Assembly: GCF_019679455.1 (NCBI RefSeq)
Contig: NZ_JAIEZQ010000003.1
Location: 248,001-312,000, forward strand
Length of the DNA stretch: 64,000 nucleotides
Reading direction: 5' to 3'
DNA from: Nocardioides jiangsuensis
GTDB lineage: Bacteria; Actinomycetota; Actinomycetes; Propionibacteriales; Nocardioidaceae
Shown one piece after another: positions 29,535 to 37,723 of the stretch. Both the position numbers and the translations under genes were made by a program. Position 1 is the stretch's first letter. Every line of letters starts with the position of its first letter. The notes beneath the pieces are model-generated. The model was not told where the DNA came from, did no database searches, and saw only the letters and a program-made list of their open reading frames with translations.

Positions 29535-30005
29535 TCAACGGTGGTCGAGCAGCTCGTAGGCGAGCGACGTGCTGCTTTCGTAGACGAGGTGGTGGAAGAG
29601 GTCGATCGCGACCTCTTCCCTTCCCCACTGCGTGGCGGGCGGGGTCACCCCGAGGGCGGGCAGCATGGCCAGGGCGCCGCCCCACATGGCCGTGAGGTGA
29701 GCGGCCGAGGCCAGCACCGGAGCCATCCCCACGGCGCCGAACACCGCGCGGGCGACGCCCCAGCCGGTCCCGTAGCCCCAGTGCACGGCGTTGCTGAAGC
29801 GCTCCTGGTTGCGCTCGGAGGAGAACTCCTCGATGCCGAGCACCTTCTGGGCTGCGCGTGCCGGTGCCGTGGAGGCCGGACGGCCCCGCAGCTTCGCCTC
29901 GATGGTGCTCGAGGCCGTCATGGCCGCCGTACCCACCACCCCCGCGACGACACCGCGCGCGAGGAGGCCGACCGGTCCGCGCCGGCCGTGTCGTGGCCGG
30001 CTCAT
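29535..30005 (-). CDS. Conserved membrane protein, YagU/DUF1440-like
   Basis: A 156-residue protein with a basic N terminus, then hydrophobic stretches (LLARGVVAGVVGTAAMTASSTIEAKL; WGYGTGWGVARAVFGAVGMAP; HLTAMWGGALAMLPALG) and a C-terminal FHHLVYESSTSLAYELL. The glycine-rich helices recall the YagU/DUF1440 family of inner-membrane proteins; the match is by appearance only. The ATG overlaps the GMC oxidoreductase stop (ATGA), so it is coupled to that gene. Confidence 0.75.
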   Translation of the reverse strand: MSRPRHGRRGPVGLLARGVVAGVVGTAAMTASSTIEAKLRGRPASTAPARAAQKVLGIEEFSSERNQERFSNAVHWGYGTGWGVARAVFGAVGMAPVLASAAHLTAMWGGALAMLPALGVTPPATQWGREEVAIDLFHHLVYESSTSLAYELLDHR

Positions 30006-31576
30006 GACTGCGCTCCCGCGGTCTGCCGCGTCGTGGCGCCGAGACGGTCGAGCAGGTGGTCGCCGACCCGCATGGCGTTGGCCATCGCGGTCAGCGCCGG
30101 GTTCACCGCACTGCTCGAGGGGAAGAAGCTCGTGTCGACCACGTAGAGGTTGTCGAGGTCGTGCGCCTTGCAGTTCACGTCGAGGGCCGAGCTGGTCGGG
30201 TCGTCGCCGAAGCGCACCGTTCCGCACTGGTGAGCTACCCCGGCGATCGGGATCCGCTCGTCGCGCGTCACCGTGCTGGGGAGGGTTCGCTCGCGGCAGC
30301 CCAGCATCGGGAGCAGCTGCTCGAGCTTGTGCACCAGGCGGCGGTGCCCCTCGGTGTTGCGGTCGGTGTAGCTGAGCTGGATCCGTCCCGCGCGGTCGAC
30401 GGTCACCCGGTTGCCCGGGTGCGGGAGGTCCTCGGTGGTGAGCCAGAAGTCGATCGCGTGCTTGGCGACGTAGTCCAGGATCGGCTTCGGCGTCCCCTTG
30501 GGCGCTCCGGCCTTCAGCATCTGGCCGTCGGTCTTGCCGAGCATCTGGATGTGGCCGAGGGGGAAGTCGAAGTCGTCCGCGCCCCAGTAGAAGTCGTTGA
30601 GGCCGAGCGTCTTCTGGAACCGCGTCGGGTTGGGCTCGCGGGAGAGCGCGATCATGGCCGTGTTGAGGTGGGCCATGTAGTGGCGGCCGACGACGCCGGA
30701 GGAGTTGGCCAGGCCCCCGGGGTGCTTGTCGGAGGCCGAGCGCAGCAGCAGTGCGGCGGAGTTCACCGCGCCGCAGGAGACGACGACGATGTCGCCGCTG
30801 TAGGTCTCCCGCTCACCGTCACGTTCTACGACGACCTGGCTGACGCTGCGGCCGGTCGGGTCGGTCTCGAGGCGCTCGACCTTGGCCCGGCGCACGAGGG
30901 TCACGTTGGGGTGCAGCAGGGCCGGGCGGACCGCGACGACGTGGGCGTCGGCCTTGGCGTCGACGAGGCAGGGGAAGCCGTCGAGCCGGGTGCACCGGAC
31001 ACAGCGGCTGTTCTCCGGGTCGGCCTCGTCGAGCATCACCCCGACCGGCAGCGGGAACGGCCTGTGGCCCGCGCGCTCGAGGTCGTCGGAGAGGCGCTGG
31101 ATGCGCGGCTCGTGGCTGACCGGCGGGTGCGGGTACGGGTCGTTCGAGGGCGGCTCGGTCGGGTCGGAGCCCCGGTGCCCGTGCACGTGGTAGAGCCGCT
31201 CGGCCTCGGTGTAGTAGGGCGCGAAGTCGGTGTAGGACAGGGGCCAGGCCGGCGAGATGCCGCCGTGGTGCCGGACCTCGCCGAAGTCGCGCTCCCGCAG
31301 GCGGAAGAGGATCGCGCCGTAGACCTTGGTGTTGCCGCCGACCCAGTAGTGGGCGCCGGGGTGGAAAGGCTTGCCGTGCTTGTCGTACCACTCCTCGGGG
31401 GCCTTGTAGCGGCCCTTGATGAAGACCTCGCGGCTGTCCCAGTTCTCGGGCTCGCGAGGCAGGTAGTCGCCGCGCTCCAGCAGCAGGATCTGCTTGCCGG
31501 ACGCCGCGAGTCGGTGCGCGAGCGTGCCGCCGCCCGCGCCGGTGCCGATGATGACGATGTCGTAGTGGTTGTTCAT
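30002..31576 (-). CDS. GMC-family FAD oxidoreductase
   Basis: A 524-residue glucose-methanol-choline type oxidoreductase. The FAD Rossmann motif IIGTGAGGGTLAHRLA is at ~9-24 and the ribityl element ERGDYLPRE follows. The cluster GGNTKVYGAILFRLRERDF and the C-terminal GTVRFGDDPTSSALDVNCKA, SSSAVNPALT are typical. GMC enzymes oxidise sugar or polyol hydroxyls, often to a lactone. It is 11 nt after the cyclase gene. No c-type heme partner is nearby, so the electron acceptor is unknown. Confidence 0.92.
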   Translation of the reverse strand: MNNHYDIVIIGTGAGGGTLAHRLAASGKQILLLERGDYLPREPENWDSREVFIKGRYKAPEEWYDKHGKPFHPGAHYWVGGNTKVYGAILFRLRERDFGEVRHHGGISPAWPLSYTDFAPYYTEAERLYHVHGHRGSDPTEPPSNDPYPHPPVSHEPRIQRLSDDLERAGHRPFPLPVGVMLDEADPENSRCVRCTRLDGFPCLVDAKADAHVVAVRPALLHPNVTLVRRAKVERLETDPTGRSVSQVVVERDGERETYSGDIVVVSCGAVNSAALLLRSASDKHPGGLANSSGVVGRHYMAHLNTAMIALSREPNPTRFQKTLGLNDFYWGADDFDFPLGHIQMLGKTDGQMLKAGAPKGTPKPILDYVAKHAIDFWLTTEDLPHPGNRVTVDRAGRIQLSYTDRNTEGHRRLVHKLEQLLPMLGCRERTLPSTVTRDERIPIAGVAHQCGTVRFGDDPTSSALDVNCKAHDLDNLYVVDTSFFPSSSAVNPALTAMANAMRVGDHLLDRLGATTRQTAGAQS

Positions 31577-31587
31577 CTGAGGTCTCC

Positions 31588-32478
31588 TCAGACCAGGGCG
31601 ATGGGGGAGGTCCAGGCGCCGGTGGCACCACGGAGCTTCGGGTGGGTCAGGACGAGCGCGAACCTGCGCACGCCTTCGGCTGCGAGAGCGGCCGTGTCGA
31701 GGTTCTCGACGACGAACACGCCGTGCCGGACGTTGAGGTGCTGGGGCACCTCGAAGGGGCGGTCGGGGTTCTCGGCGGGCACCGGGCCGTAGCTCCACGT
31801 GTCGCACCCGGTGAGCGCGACGCCGCGGTCGGCGAGCCAGTGCGCGACCTCCATGCCCGGCCCCGGCTCGCCGCCGAGGTAGTCCTCGGCGCTCGACCAG
31901 TGGCGTCCCCAGCCGGTGTGAAAGAGGACCGCGTCGCCGGGCTCGGGCTCGGCCCCGTCGAGAGCACGCTTGACGTCCTCGAGAGTGACCACGTCGCCGC
32001 GGTCGAGGCTCTCGACCCCACGGGCGGCCGGTACGTCGACCAGCCATCCCGTGGTGACGATCTGCGGGGCCGTCTCCGCGCCGAGCCGGCTGGTGCCCCA
32101 GGGCTCCGCCAGCTCCGACACGGTCCATCCGTTGTAGCCGCGGTCACCGATCTGGAGGTGGTTGAGCATGTCCAGGTGGGTCCCGAGCTGCGTCGTGGAC
32201 GAGACGATCTCGATCACCCAGTTGACCTGGTTCTCGCCCAGGCCGCCGCCCTGCCGGGCGTTTGTGTGGTGGGCGGTGCTCAGCAGCGACTGGCGGAAGT
32301 AGCGTCCCGGGAAGACCGGAACGGTCTCGTCGAGAACCCGGCCGAGGTCGAACATCCGGCCGCCGCGCACGTGCGCCAGGGCGGCACGCCGCTTCTCGTC
32401 GGTGATGTGGTTCAGCATCCCGTGCTGGTCGTCGGGGCCGAACGGCGATGGCCACCAGGCCTGGTCGGTGCCGCTCAT
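31588..32478 (-). CDS. Cyclase-family metal-dependent hydrolase
   Basis: A 296-residue member of the cyclase/kynurenine-formamidase family (PF04199 type). The metal motif appears as TQLGTHLDMLNH, and a late DTWSYGPVPAEN segment closes the active site. The family opens amide or ester rings, so it could act on a lactone or lactam. It is coupled to the SDR gene by an ATGA overlap and lies 11 nt before the GMC gene. Confidence 0.88.
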   Translation of the reverse strand: MSGTDQAWWPSPFGPDDQHGMLNHITDEKRRAALAHVRGGRMFDLGRVLDETVPVFPGRYFRQSLLSTAHHTNARQGGGLGENQVNWVIEIVSSTTQLGTHLDMLNHLQIGDRGYNGWTVSELAEPWGTSRLGAETAPQIVTTGWLVDVPAARGVESLDRGDVVTLEDVKRALDGAEPEPGDAVLFHTGWGRHWSSAEDYLGGEPGPGMEVAHWLADRGVALTGCDTWSYGPVPAENPDRPFEVPQHLNVRHGVFVVENLDTAALAAEGVRRFALVLTHPKLRGATGAWTSPIALV

Positions 32479-33284
32479 TCGGACGACCACGGCTCGCGGA
32501 AGTCGGCGTAGAGCGTCAGCCCGCCGTCGACGTACAGCGTCTGGCCGGTGATGTACGCCGCGTCGTCGCTGGCCAGGAAGCACGCCACCCCTGCCATCTC
32601 GTCGGCCGTTCCGGGCCGGGGCATCGGGATGTGCGAGGTGACCTGCTGGGCCTTCTGCGGGTCGTCGACCCAGGCGCGGTTAATCGGTGTCACCGTGGCG
32701 CCGGGGCCGATGCCGTTGACGCGGACGTCGCGGCCGGCGTACTCCAGGGCGAGGGTCGTGGTGAGGTTGGCCATGCCGCCCTTGCTCACCGAGTAGCCGA
32801 GGTAGCCGGGCTTCGGGATGCGCTGGTGGACGCTTGAGACGTTGATGACCACGCCCTGCGTGCCCTGCTCGATGAACTGCTTGATGGCCTCGCGGGCGCA
32901 CAGGAACGAACCGCGCAGGTTGACCGCCAGGACCCTGTCGAAGTCGGCCGCTGACAGCTCCTCGGACGGCCTCGAGATCTGGATGCCGGCGTTGTTGACC
33001 AGGATGTCGATGCCGCCGAGCTGGCGCACCGTGTCCTCGACCATCGCGACCACGTCCGCCTCGTTCGAGACGTCGCCGCGCACCAGCACGTCGCGCACGC
33101 CCTCCTCCTTGACCCTGCGGACGCAGGCGTGCACCTGCTCCTCGGTCTCGGCGGCCTCCTCGAGCTGCTTCAGGTAGTTGATGGCCACGTTCGCGCCATA
33201 CTCGGCGAAACGCACCGCCATGGCCTGGCCGATGCCGGAGGTGCCGCCGGTGACCAGGACGTTCTTGCCGTTGAGTCCTCGCAT
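32475..33284 (-). CDS. Short-chain dehydrogenase/reductase, glucose 1-dehydrogenase type
   Basis: A 269-residue classical SDR. Cofactor motif TGGTSGIG at 12-19, NNAG, catalytic INVSS and Y-x3-K (YSVSK) are intact, followed by NGIGPGATVTPIN. The sequence resembles stress-type glucose/ribitol dehydrogenases (YhdF/GSP39 branch). CAGGGAGA precedes the ATG by 7 nt. A candidate ECF promoter lies 58-84 nt upstream, overlapping the redoxin stop codon. Confidence 0.9.
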   Translation of the reverse strand: MRGLNGKNVLVTGGTSGIGQAMAVRFAEYGANVAINYLKQLEEAAETEEQVHACVRRVKEEGVRDVLVRGDVSNEADVVAMVEDTVRQLGGIDILVNNAGIQISRPSEELSAADFDRVLAVNLRGSFLCAREAIKQFIEQGTQGVVINVSSVHQRIPKPGYLGYSVSKGGMANLTTTLALEYAGRDVRVNGIGPGATVTPINRAWVDDPQKAQQVTSHIPMPRPGTADEMAGVACFLASDDAAYITGQTLYVDGGLTLYADFREPWSSE

Positions 33285-33341
33285 GTCTGTCTCCCTGTGG
33301 GGTGGTGTCTCGGGCGCGGGTGCGACAGCGTCGAGGTAGCA

Positions 33342-33368
33342 GTCCTGCGGAGGCCTGCCTGCGTTACA
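33342..33368 (-). promoter_or_regulatory. Candidate ECF promoter, site B
   Basis: Minus-strand TGTAACGC (33368-33361) followed after 13 nt by CAGGAC (33347-33342). It precedes the SDR gene and includes the TAA stop of the redoxin gene. CAGGAC is identical at site A. Confidence 0.55.
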
Positions 33369-33921
33369 CGGGCAGGCCGGTCTTGTGGGCAGCGGTCCAG
33401 GCCGCGCGGGCCTGCTCGGTGGTGGGGTCGAAGTCGGACTTGATCCGCCGGTGGAGGTCGCGCAGGTCGGCCCACAGGTCCTCCGGCGAGGGCCTGCCCC
33501 AGAACCAGTAGCCGACGTAGACCTTGTCGATGACCAGGCCGGGGGCGAGCACGATCGTGTGCGGCACGGTCGCCGCGTGGTGGCTGTCGGTGTACTCGTT
33601 GATCTCCAGGCGCCGCTGGACCTCCAGGTCCGCGTCGGCCAGGAACGGCCAGTAGGCGCCGGTCGCGATGCGCATCTTGCTCACGTCGTGCAGGGTGTTG
33701 GGCAGCACGGTCACCAGCTGCGTGTACGCCACCGCGCACCAGCCGTGGAAACGGACCATCTCGTGCTGGTGCTGGCGTTCGCGGGGACAGTGCTCGCCGC
33801 GTCCGAGCAGCAGCACCATCGCGTTGTCGCCCTGGAGGTCGGACAGGCGGTGCTTGGTGCCGCTGTCGTCGGGCAGCTCGAAGTCGGGCAGGGTCGCGCC
33901 CGGGGTGAGATCCTTGCTCAT
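33364..33921 (-). CDS. Redoxin-domain (AhpC/TSA-like) protein
   Basis: A 185-residue thioredoxin-fold protein with PGATLPDFELPDDSG and RLSDLQGDNAMVLLLGRG. A single cysteine sits at the peroxidatic place (EHCPRERQ, C45), where homologs often have WCPYC; the second position is Arg. Close relatives have been seen next to gluconolactonase-like genes. It may be a one-Cys peroxidase or have lost activity. It lies 46 nt after the large SMP-30 gene. Confidence 0.83.
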   Translation of the reverse strand: MSKDLTPGATLPDFELPDDSGTKHRLSDLQGDNAMVLLLGRGEHCPRERQHQHEMVRFHGWCAVAYTQLVTVLPNTLHDVSKMRIATGAYWPFLADADLEVQRRLEINEYTDSHHAATVPHTIVLAPGLVIDKVYVGYWFWGRPSPEDLWADLRDLHRRIKSDFDPTTEQARAAWTAAHKTGLPV

Positions 33922-33967
33922 GGTGGCTCTCCTGTGGGGGTCGGTGGGGTGGGTCGGGGGCAGTCGG

Positions 33968-35536
33968 TCAGGGGCGGATGCCGGGGACGCCTGTGCGGAT
34001 GCGGTAGACGCTGGTCATCGCCGTGACGTAGAGGTCGCGCGCGTCCTCACCGCCCCAGGCGAGGTTGTGCGGCGCCTCGGGGAGGTGGAGCGAGCCGAGG
34101 TGCTCGCCGCCGGGGGAGAGGACCCAGATGCCGCCGGGTCCGCAGACGTAGAGGTTCCCGGCCTCGTCGACCTTGAGCCCGTCGATCGCGTCCTCGCCGG
34201 GGGCGTCGGTCAGGTCGACCAGGACGTCGGCGGCGATCACCGAGAGGGAGTCGTCGAGCTCGTAGCGCATGACGACCTTGTGGTCGGGGTCCCAGTCGCC
34301 GACGTAGAGGAACCGCTCGTCCGGCGAGAGCGCGATCCCGTTCGGCCCCGCAAGCGTGTCCGTGACCAGGCTGACCGACCCGTCGCGGACCCGGAAGACC
34401 CCGCTGAAGTCGAGCTCCCGCTTCGGGTCGTCGGGGCCGTCGGGGAGGCCGAAGGGTGGGTCGGTGAAGAACAGGGTCCCGTCCGCGGCGTACACGAGGT
34501 CGTTGGGGCTGTTCAGCCGGCGACCGTGGAACCGGTCGGCGAGGACGGTGGTGTTGCCGCGACGCTCCACGCGGATGACCTGCCGGTTCCCGTGCTGGCA
34601 CAAGGTCAGCCGTCCTTGCGGGTCGAAGGTCAGGCCGTTCGACCCGGGCTGGTGGTAGTGGCCGATGTCGGTGCCGGAGTAGCCGCTCTTGGCGCGGAAG
34701 ACGGTGACCGCGCCGGGCTCGTGCCACCGGTAGACCGTGTTGGCGTTCGGGTCGCTGAACAGCAGCGCCCCCTCGGCGCTCCACACCGGCCCCTCGGTGA
34801 ACGAGAACCCGGTCGCCACCTGCTCCAGCGGCGTGCCGGGGGCGATGAGCTCGTCGAGCCGCGGGTCGACCCGCTCGACGTCGTACTCCACCGGCGCGCC
34901 GCTCGCGGCGTGGTCCGGCCGGTAGAAGTCGAGCGTGGCCGTGCGGAACCAGATGTAGTTGGCGGGTGCGAGGGAGATCGGCCCGTTGATGCCGAACACC
35001 GCGACCTGGAACTGCTGACCGGGGCGCGCGTCGCGGGTGAGGACCACCCGGTTCGGTGCGTTGAAGCCGGCCACGACCGGTCCGCCGCTCGCGCCCAGGG
35101 CGATCGGCAGCTTCCCGTCGACCCAGACCTCGGCGTAGTCGTCGACGACGACCTCGAAGACCACCGTGGCCCCGGTCGGGTCGAGGTCGCCGACCCGTTC
35201 GGGGACGGTGACCGTGGTCCGGTACCAGCCGAAGCAGACCTTGCCGGTGGACAGGCGCCGCCGGGTGTCCGCCGGTGCCAGCGCCTGCCAGCCGGAGTCG
35301 TCGACGTCGACCCCCTCGGCGTGCGGAGTCACGTCATAGGTGCGGTTGGGTGCCCCGCTCGGCCCGAGGTCGTCGCCGACGCCGACGAAGTCGACCTCGC
35401 GGACCTCGGCATCGTGGTAGCGCCACTGCGCTCCGACCAGGGCAACGCCCTCGTCGGTCTGCAGATCGACCACCGCGTCGGGACGGCCGGGCAGGATCTG
35501 AGGCGGCCCGGGCAGGAGCTCGGCTGTCGCGGTCAT
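33968..35536 (-). CDS. SMP-30/gluconolactonase protein with N-terminal beta-sandwich domain
   Basis: A 522-residue protein. Residues ~1-215 look like an all-beta, carbohydrate-binding-like domain (RYHDAEVREVDFVG, CFGWYRTTVTVP, DYAEVWVDGKLP), resembling the sugar-binding domain of GH2-like enzymes. Residues ~220-520 are an SMP-30 six-bladed propeller with FTEGPVWS, NSPNDLVYAADG, FTDPPFGLP and GPNGIALSPDE, carrying the metal-binding Glu, Asn and Asp. The combination suggests a lactonase acting on a bulky or glycan-linked lactone. It starts 1 nt after the GlcG-cupin stop. Confidence 0.85.
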   Translation of the reverse strand: MTATAELLPGPPQILPGRPDAVVDLQTDEGVALVGAQWRYHDAEVREVDFVGVGDDLGPSGAPNRTYDVTPHAEGVDVDDSGWQALAPADTRRRLSTGKVCFGWYRTTVTVPERVGDLDPTGATVVFEVVVDDYAEVWVDGKLPIALGASGGPVVAGFNAPNRVVLTRDARPGQQFQVAVFGINGPISLAPANYIWFRTATLDFYRPDHAASGAPVEYDVERVDPRLDELIAPGTPLEQVATGFSFTEGPVWSAEGALLFSDPNANTVYRWHEPGAVTVFRAKSGYSGTDIGHYHQPGSNGLTFDPQGRLTLCQHGNRQVIRVERRGNTTVLADRFHGRRLNSPNDLVYAADGTLFFTDPPFGLPDGPDDPKRELDFSGVFRVRDGSVSLVTDTLAGPNGIALSPDERFLYVGDWDPDHKVVMRYELDDSLSVIAADVLVDLTDAPGEDAIDGLKVDEAGNLYVCGPGGIWVLSPGGEHLGSLHLPEAPHNLAWGGEDARDLYVTAMTSVYRIRTGVPGIRP

Positions 35537-35537
35537 C

Positions 35538-36719
35538 TCAGGCCTCCACCTTCGCCACGAGGTAGAGGAACGGGTCGGAGACGTCGACGAACTGGTGGGG
35601 TACGCCGGAGGGCACGACGAGCACGTCGCCCGGCGAGATCTCGTGGGCCGTCCCGCCATCGGTCGATGCCGCCCGCAGCTCGCCGGGGGCGACCTCGCGG
35701 ACGTCGTGCATCTCGCCGCCGGTGACGACGGTGGCCCTGCCCTCCACGACGTGCACGACGTCGGTGACGCCCTCGTGGAACTCCACCTCGCCGGGGCCGC
35801 TGCGGCGACCGGCGTCGACCTTGTAGGCCGGGTTGTCGAGCAGGAGGCCGCCGGTCGCGAACTGCCGGTGCACCTCGTCGCTGGGGAAGTGCCGCGCGTC
35901 GGCCGCTGCCGCGGCGGCGGTGGCGATCTCGGCGAGCTCCTGGTCCTCGTCGGCCGAGGAGGCGCCACTGACGCCGACCGCCCCGATCACGTGGCCGTCC
36001 TGGCTGATCGGCATGCCGCCCTGCAGCGGCACGGCGCCGGCGAGGTGGAGCGCGGAGGGACGGCCACCGGCAGCCTGTTGCTCGAAGTCGCGGCTGGGCC
36101 GGCGGAACATCGCCGCCGTGCGGGCCTTGTCCATGGACACCCCGACGCTGGCCACCTGGGCGTCGACAGGGCGCCACAGGAACACCGGCTCGCCGCCGGC
36201 GTCGACGATCGCGACCACGGGGGCGACGCCCCGGGCGGTGGCGACGGCGCCGGCGGCGGCCGCGGCCTTGCGGGCGACGGCGTAGGAGAGCGCGGGGACC
36301 TCGACGGTGCTGAACGCGGTCTCGGTCCCGGCGATCGAGCAGGCCTCGTCCTCGTCGGGGGTCTCCCCGCTCGTGCCGATCGCGCCGACGACCTCGCCGT
36401 CGACCCGGATCGGGATGCCACCGGTCAGGGCGGCGGCGCCGTGCAGCGCGAGCGCACCGAGCCGGCCGCCGGTGACCTGGTCCTCGATCTCCCGGCTGGG
36501 CCGCACGAAGATCGCGGCGGTGCGGGCCTTGTCGAGGGCGACCTGGTCGCTGGCGATCTGGGCGCCTTCGGTGCGGCGCAGGTGGAGCAGGTGACCCCAC
36601 GGGTCGACCACGGCGATGGCGACCCGGTGCCCGTGGCCCCGGGCGTACTGCTCGGCGGCCTCGGCCACGGCGGTTGCGCCTGCGGCGTCGAGGATCCGGC
36701 GGTTGTGTGTTGCGCTCAT
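35538..36719 (-). CDS. GlcG-GlcG-cupin three-domain fusion protein
   Basis: A 393-residue protein made of two tandem GlcG/HbpS-type haem-degrading-like domains (~8-135 and ~142-272) and a C-terminal cupin (~285-393). Each GlcG repeat has its own VAIAVVDPWGHLLHLRR / VAIVDAGGEPVFLWRP strand, DKARTAA(I/M)F(V/R)RPS(R) helix and GGIPI / GGMPIS loop. The cupin shows HEGVTDVVHVVEGRATVV and a later PSGVPHQF. HbpS-like domains bind haem or corrinoid in redox signalling. It sits between two SMP-30 genes and may start at 36719 (MSATHNRR). Confidence 0.85.
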   Translation of the reverse strand: MSATHNRRILDAAGATAVAEAAEQYARGHGHRVAIAVVDPWGHLLHLRRTEGAQIASDQVALDKARTAAIFVRPSREIEDQVTGGRLGALALHGAAALTGGIPIRVDGEVVGAIGTSGETPDEDEACSIAGTETAFSTVEVPALSYAVARKAAAAAGAVATARGVAPVVAIVDAGGEPVFLWRPVDAQVASVGVSMDKARTAAMFRRPSRDFEQQAAGGRPSALHLAGAVPLQGGMPISQDGHVIGAVGVSGASSADEDQELAEIATAAAAAADARHFPSDEVHRQFATGGLLLDNPAYKVDAGRRSGPGEVEFHEGVTDVVHVVEGRATVVTGGEMHDVREVAPGELRAASTDGGTAHEISPGDVLVVPSGVPHQFVDVSDPFLYLVAKVEA

Positions 36720-36730
36720 GACGGTTCTCC

Positions 36731-37723
36731 TCACGTTCCTCGGGTCGCGAGCACCGCGGCCCAGATGTCGGTGTCGGTGGTGATGAACAGGACGTTGTGT
36801 CCGGGTCCCCCGAAGCAGAAGTTCACGGAGCCCGGGACGCCGATCTCGCCGATCAGGTCACCCGAGGGGTCGAAGACCTGGACGCCGCTGAAGGACGAGG
36901 CGTAGACCCGGCCCCGGACGTCGACCTTGATGCCGTCGGGGAAGCCGGGGGTGGTCACCGCGAAGAGTCGCGGTGCCGAGAGGTGCCGTCCGTCGAGTAC
37001 GTCGAAGGCGACGATGTGGTGGGGGAGCCCCACGTGGTAGCTGCCGGGCTCCTGGTTCGCGCCGCTGTCGGTGACGTACAGGACGCTCTCGTCGGGGGAG
37101 AACGCCAGGCCGTTGGGCTTCACGAACGAGTCGGCGACGACCGAGGTCGAGCGCGTCGCCGGGTCGTGGCGGTAGACGAGGTCGCCGACGAGCGGCTCGG
37201 GACGGAACCCCTGGAGGTGGCCGTACGACGGGTCCGTGAACCAGACCGCACCGTCGCGGGCGACGACCACGTCGTTGGGGGAGTTCAGGCGGAGCCCGCG
37301 CCAGTCGTCGACGACGGTCGCGGTCTCGCCGGAGATCCGGTCGACCCGGCTGATGCGGGCGTGCTCGACGCGCGAGCCCTGCTCGCACACCACGAGCCTT
37401 CCGTCCCGGTCGAGCGTCATGCCGTTCGCAGCGTTGGCCTCGGCCAGCAGCGTCGAGATCGCGTCGGTCCCCACCGGGAACGAGCCGCCGTCGAGCGCCA
37501 GGCGCTTGATCGCGACCTGCGGCGAGAGTGCCGGCGCCAGCCCGGGACGGGGCAGCGTCGTGAAGTACAACGCGTCCTCGTCCGGGACGTAGACCGGCCC
37601 CTCGTGCGCGTCGACCGCGACGACGTGCACCAGCCGGGGGCTCTCGCCGAGCACGTCCAGGAAGGCGGGGTCGTGGACGGTGAACGGCGAGGCGTCGGTG
37701 CGGGAGAGGCTGGTGCCGGTCAT
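36731..37723 (-). CDS. SMP-30/gluconolactonase family protein
   Basis: A 330-residue single-domain SMP-30 propeller. Metal-site elements HEGPVYVPDEDAL, NSPNDVVVARDG, FTDPSYG and PNGLAFSPDE (with the later Asp in VTDSG) are in place. It probably hydrolyses an aldonolactone or similar ester. It overlaps the antiporter gene by 4 bp (ATGA) and lies 11 nt before the GlcG-cupin gene, so it is co-translated. A second, larger SMP-30 paralog follows two genes later. Confidence 0.9.
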   Translation of the reverse strand: MTGTSLSRTDASPFTVHDPAFLDVLGESPRLVHVVAVDAHEGPVYVPDEDALYFTTLPRPGLAPALSPQVAIKRLALDGGSFPVGTDAISTLLAEANAANGMTLDRDGRLVVCEQGSRVEHARISRVDRISGETATVVDDWRGLRLNSPNDVVVARDGAVWFTDPSYGHLQGFRPEPLVGDLVYRHDPATRSTSVVADSFVKPNGLAFSPDESVLYVTDSGANQEPGSYHVGLPHHIVAFDVLDGRHLSAPRLFAVTTPGFPDGIKVDVRGRVYASSFSGVQVFDPSGDLIGEIGVPGSVNFCFGGPGHNVLFITTDTDIWAAVLATRGT

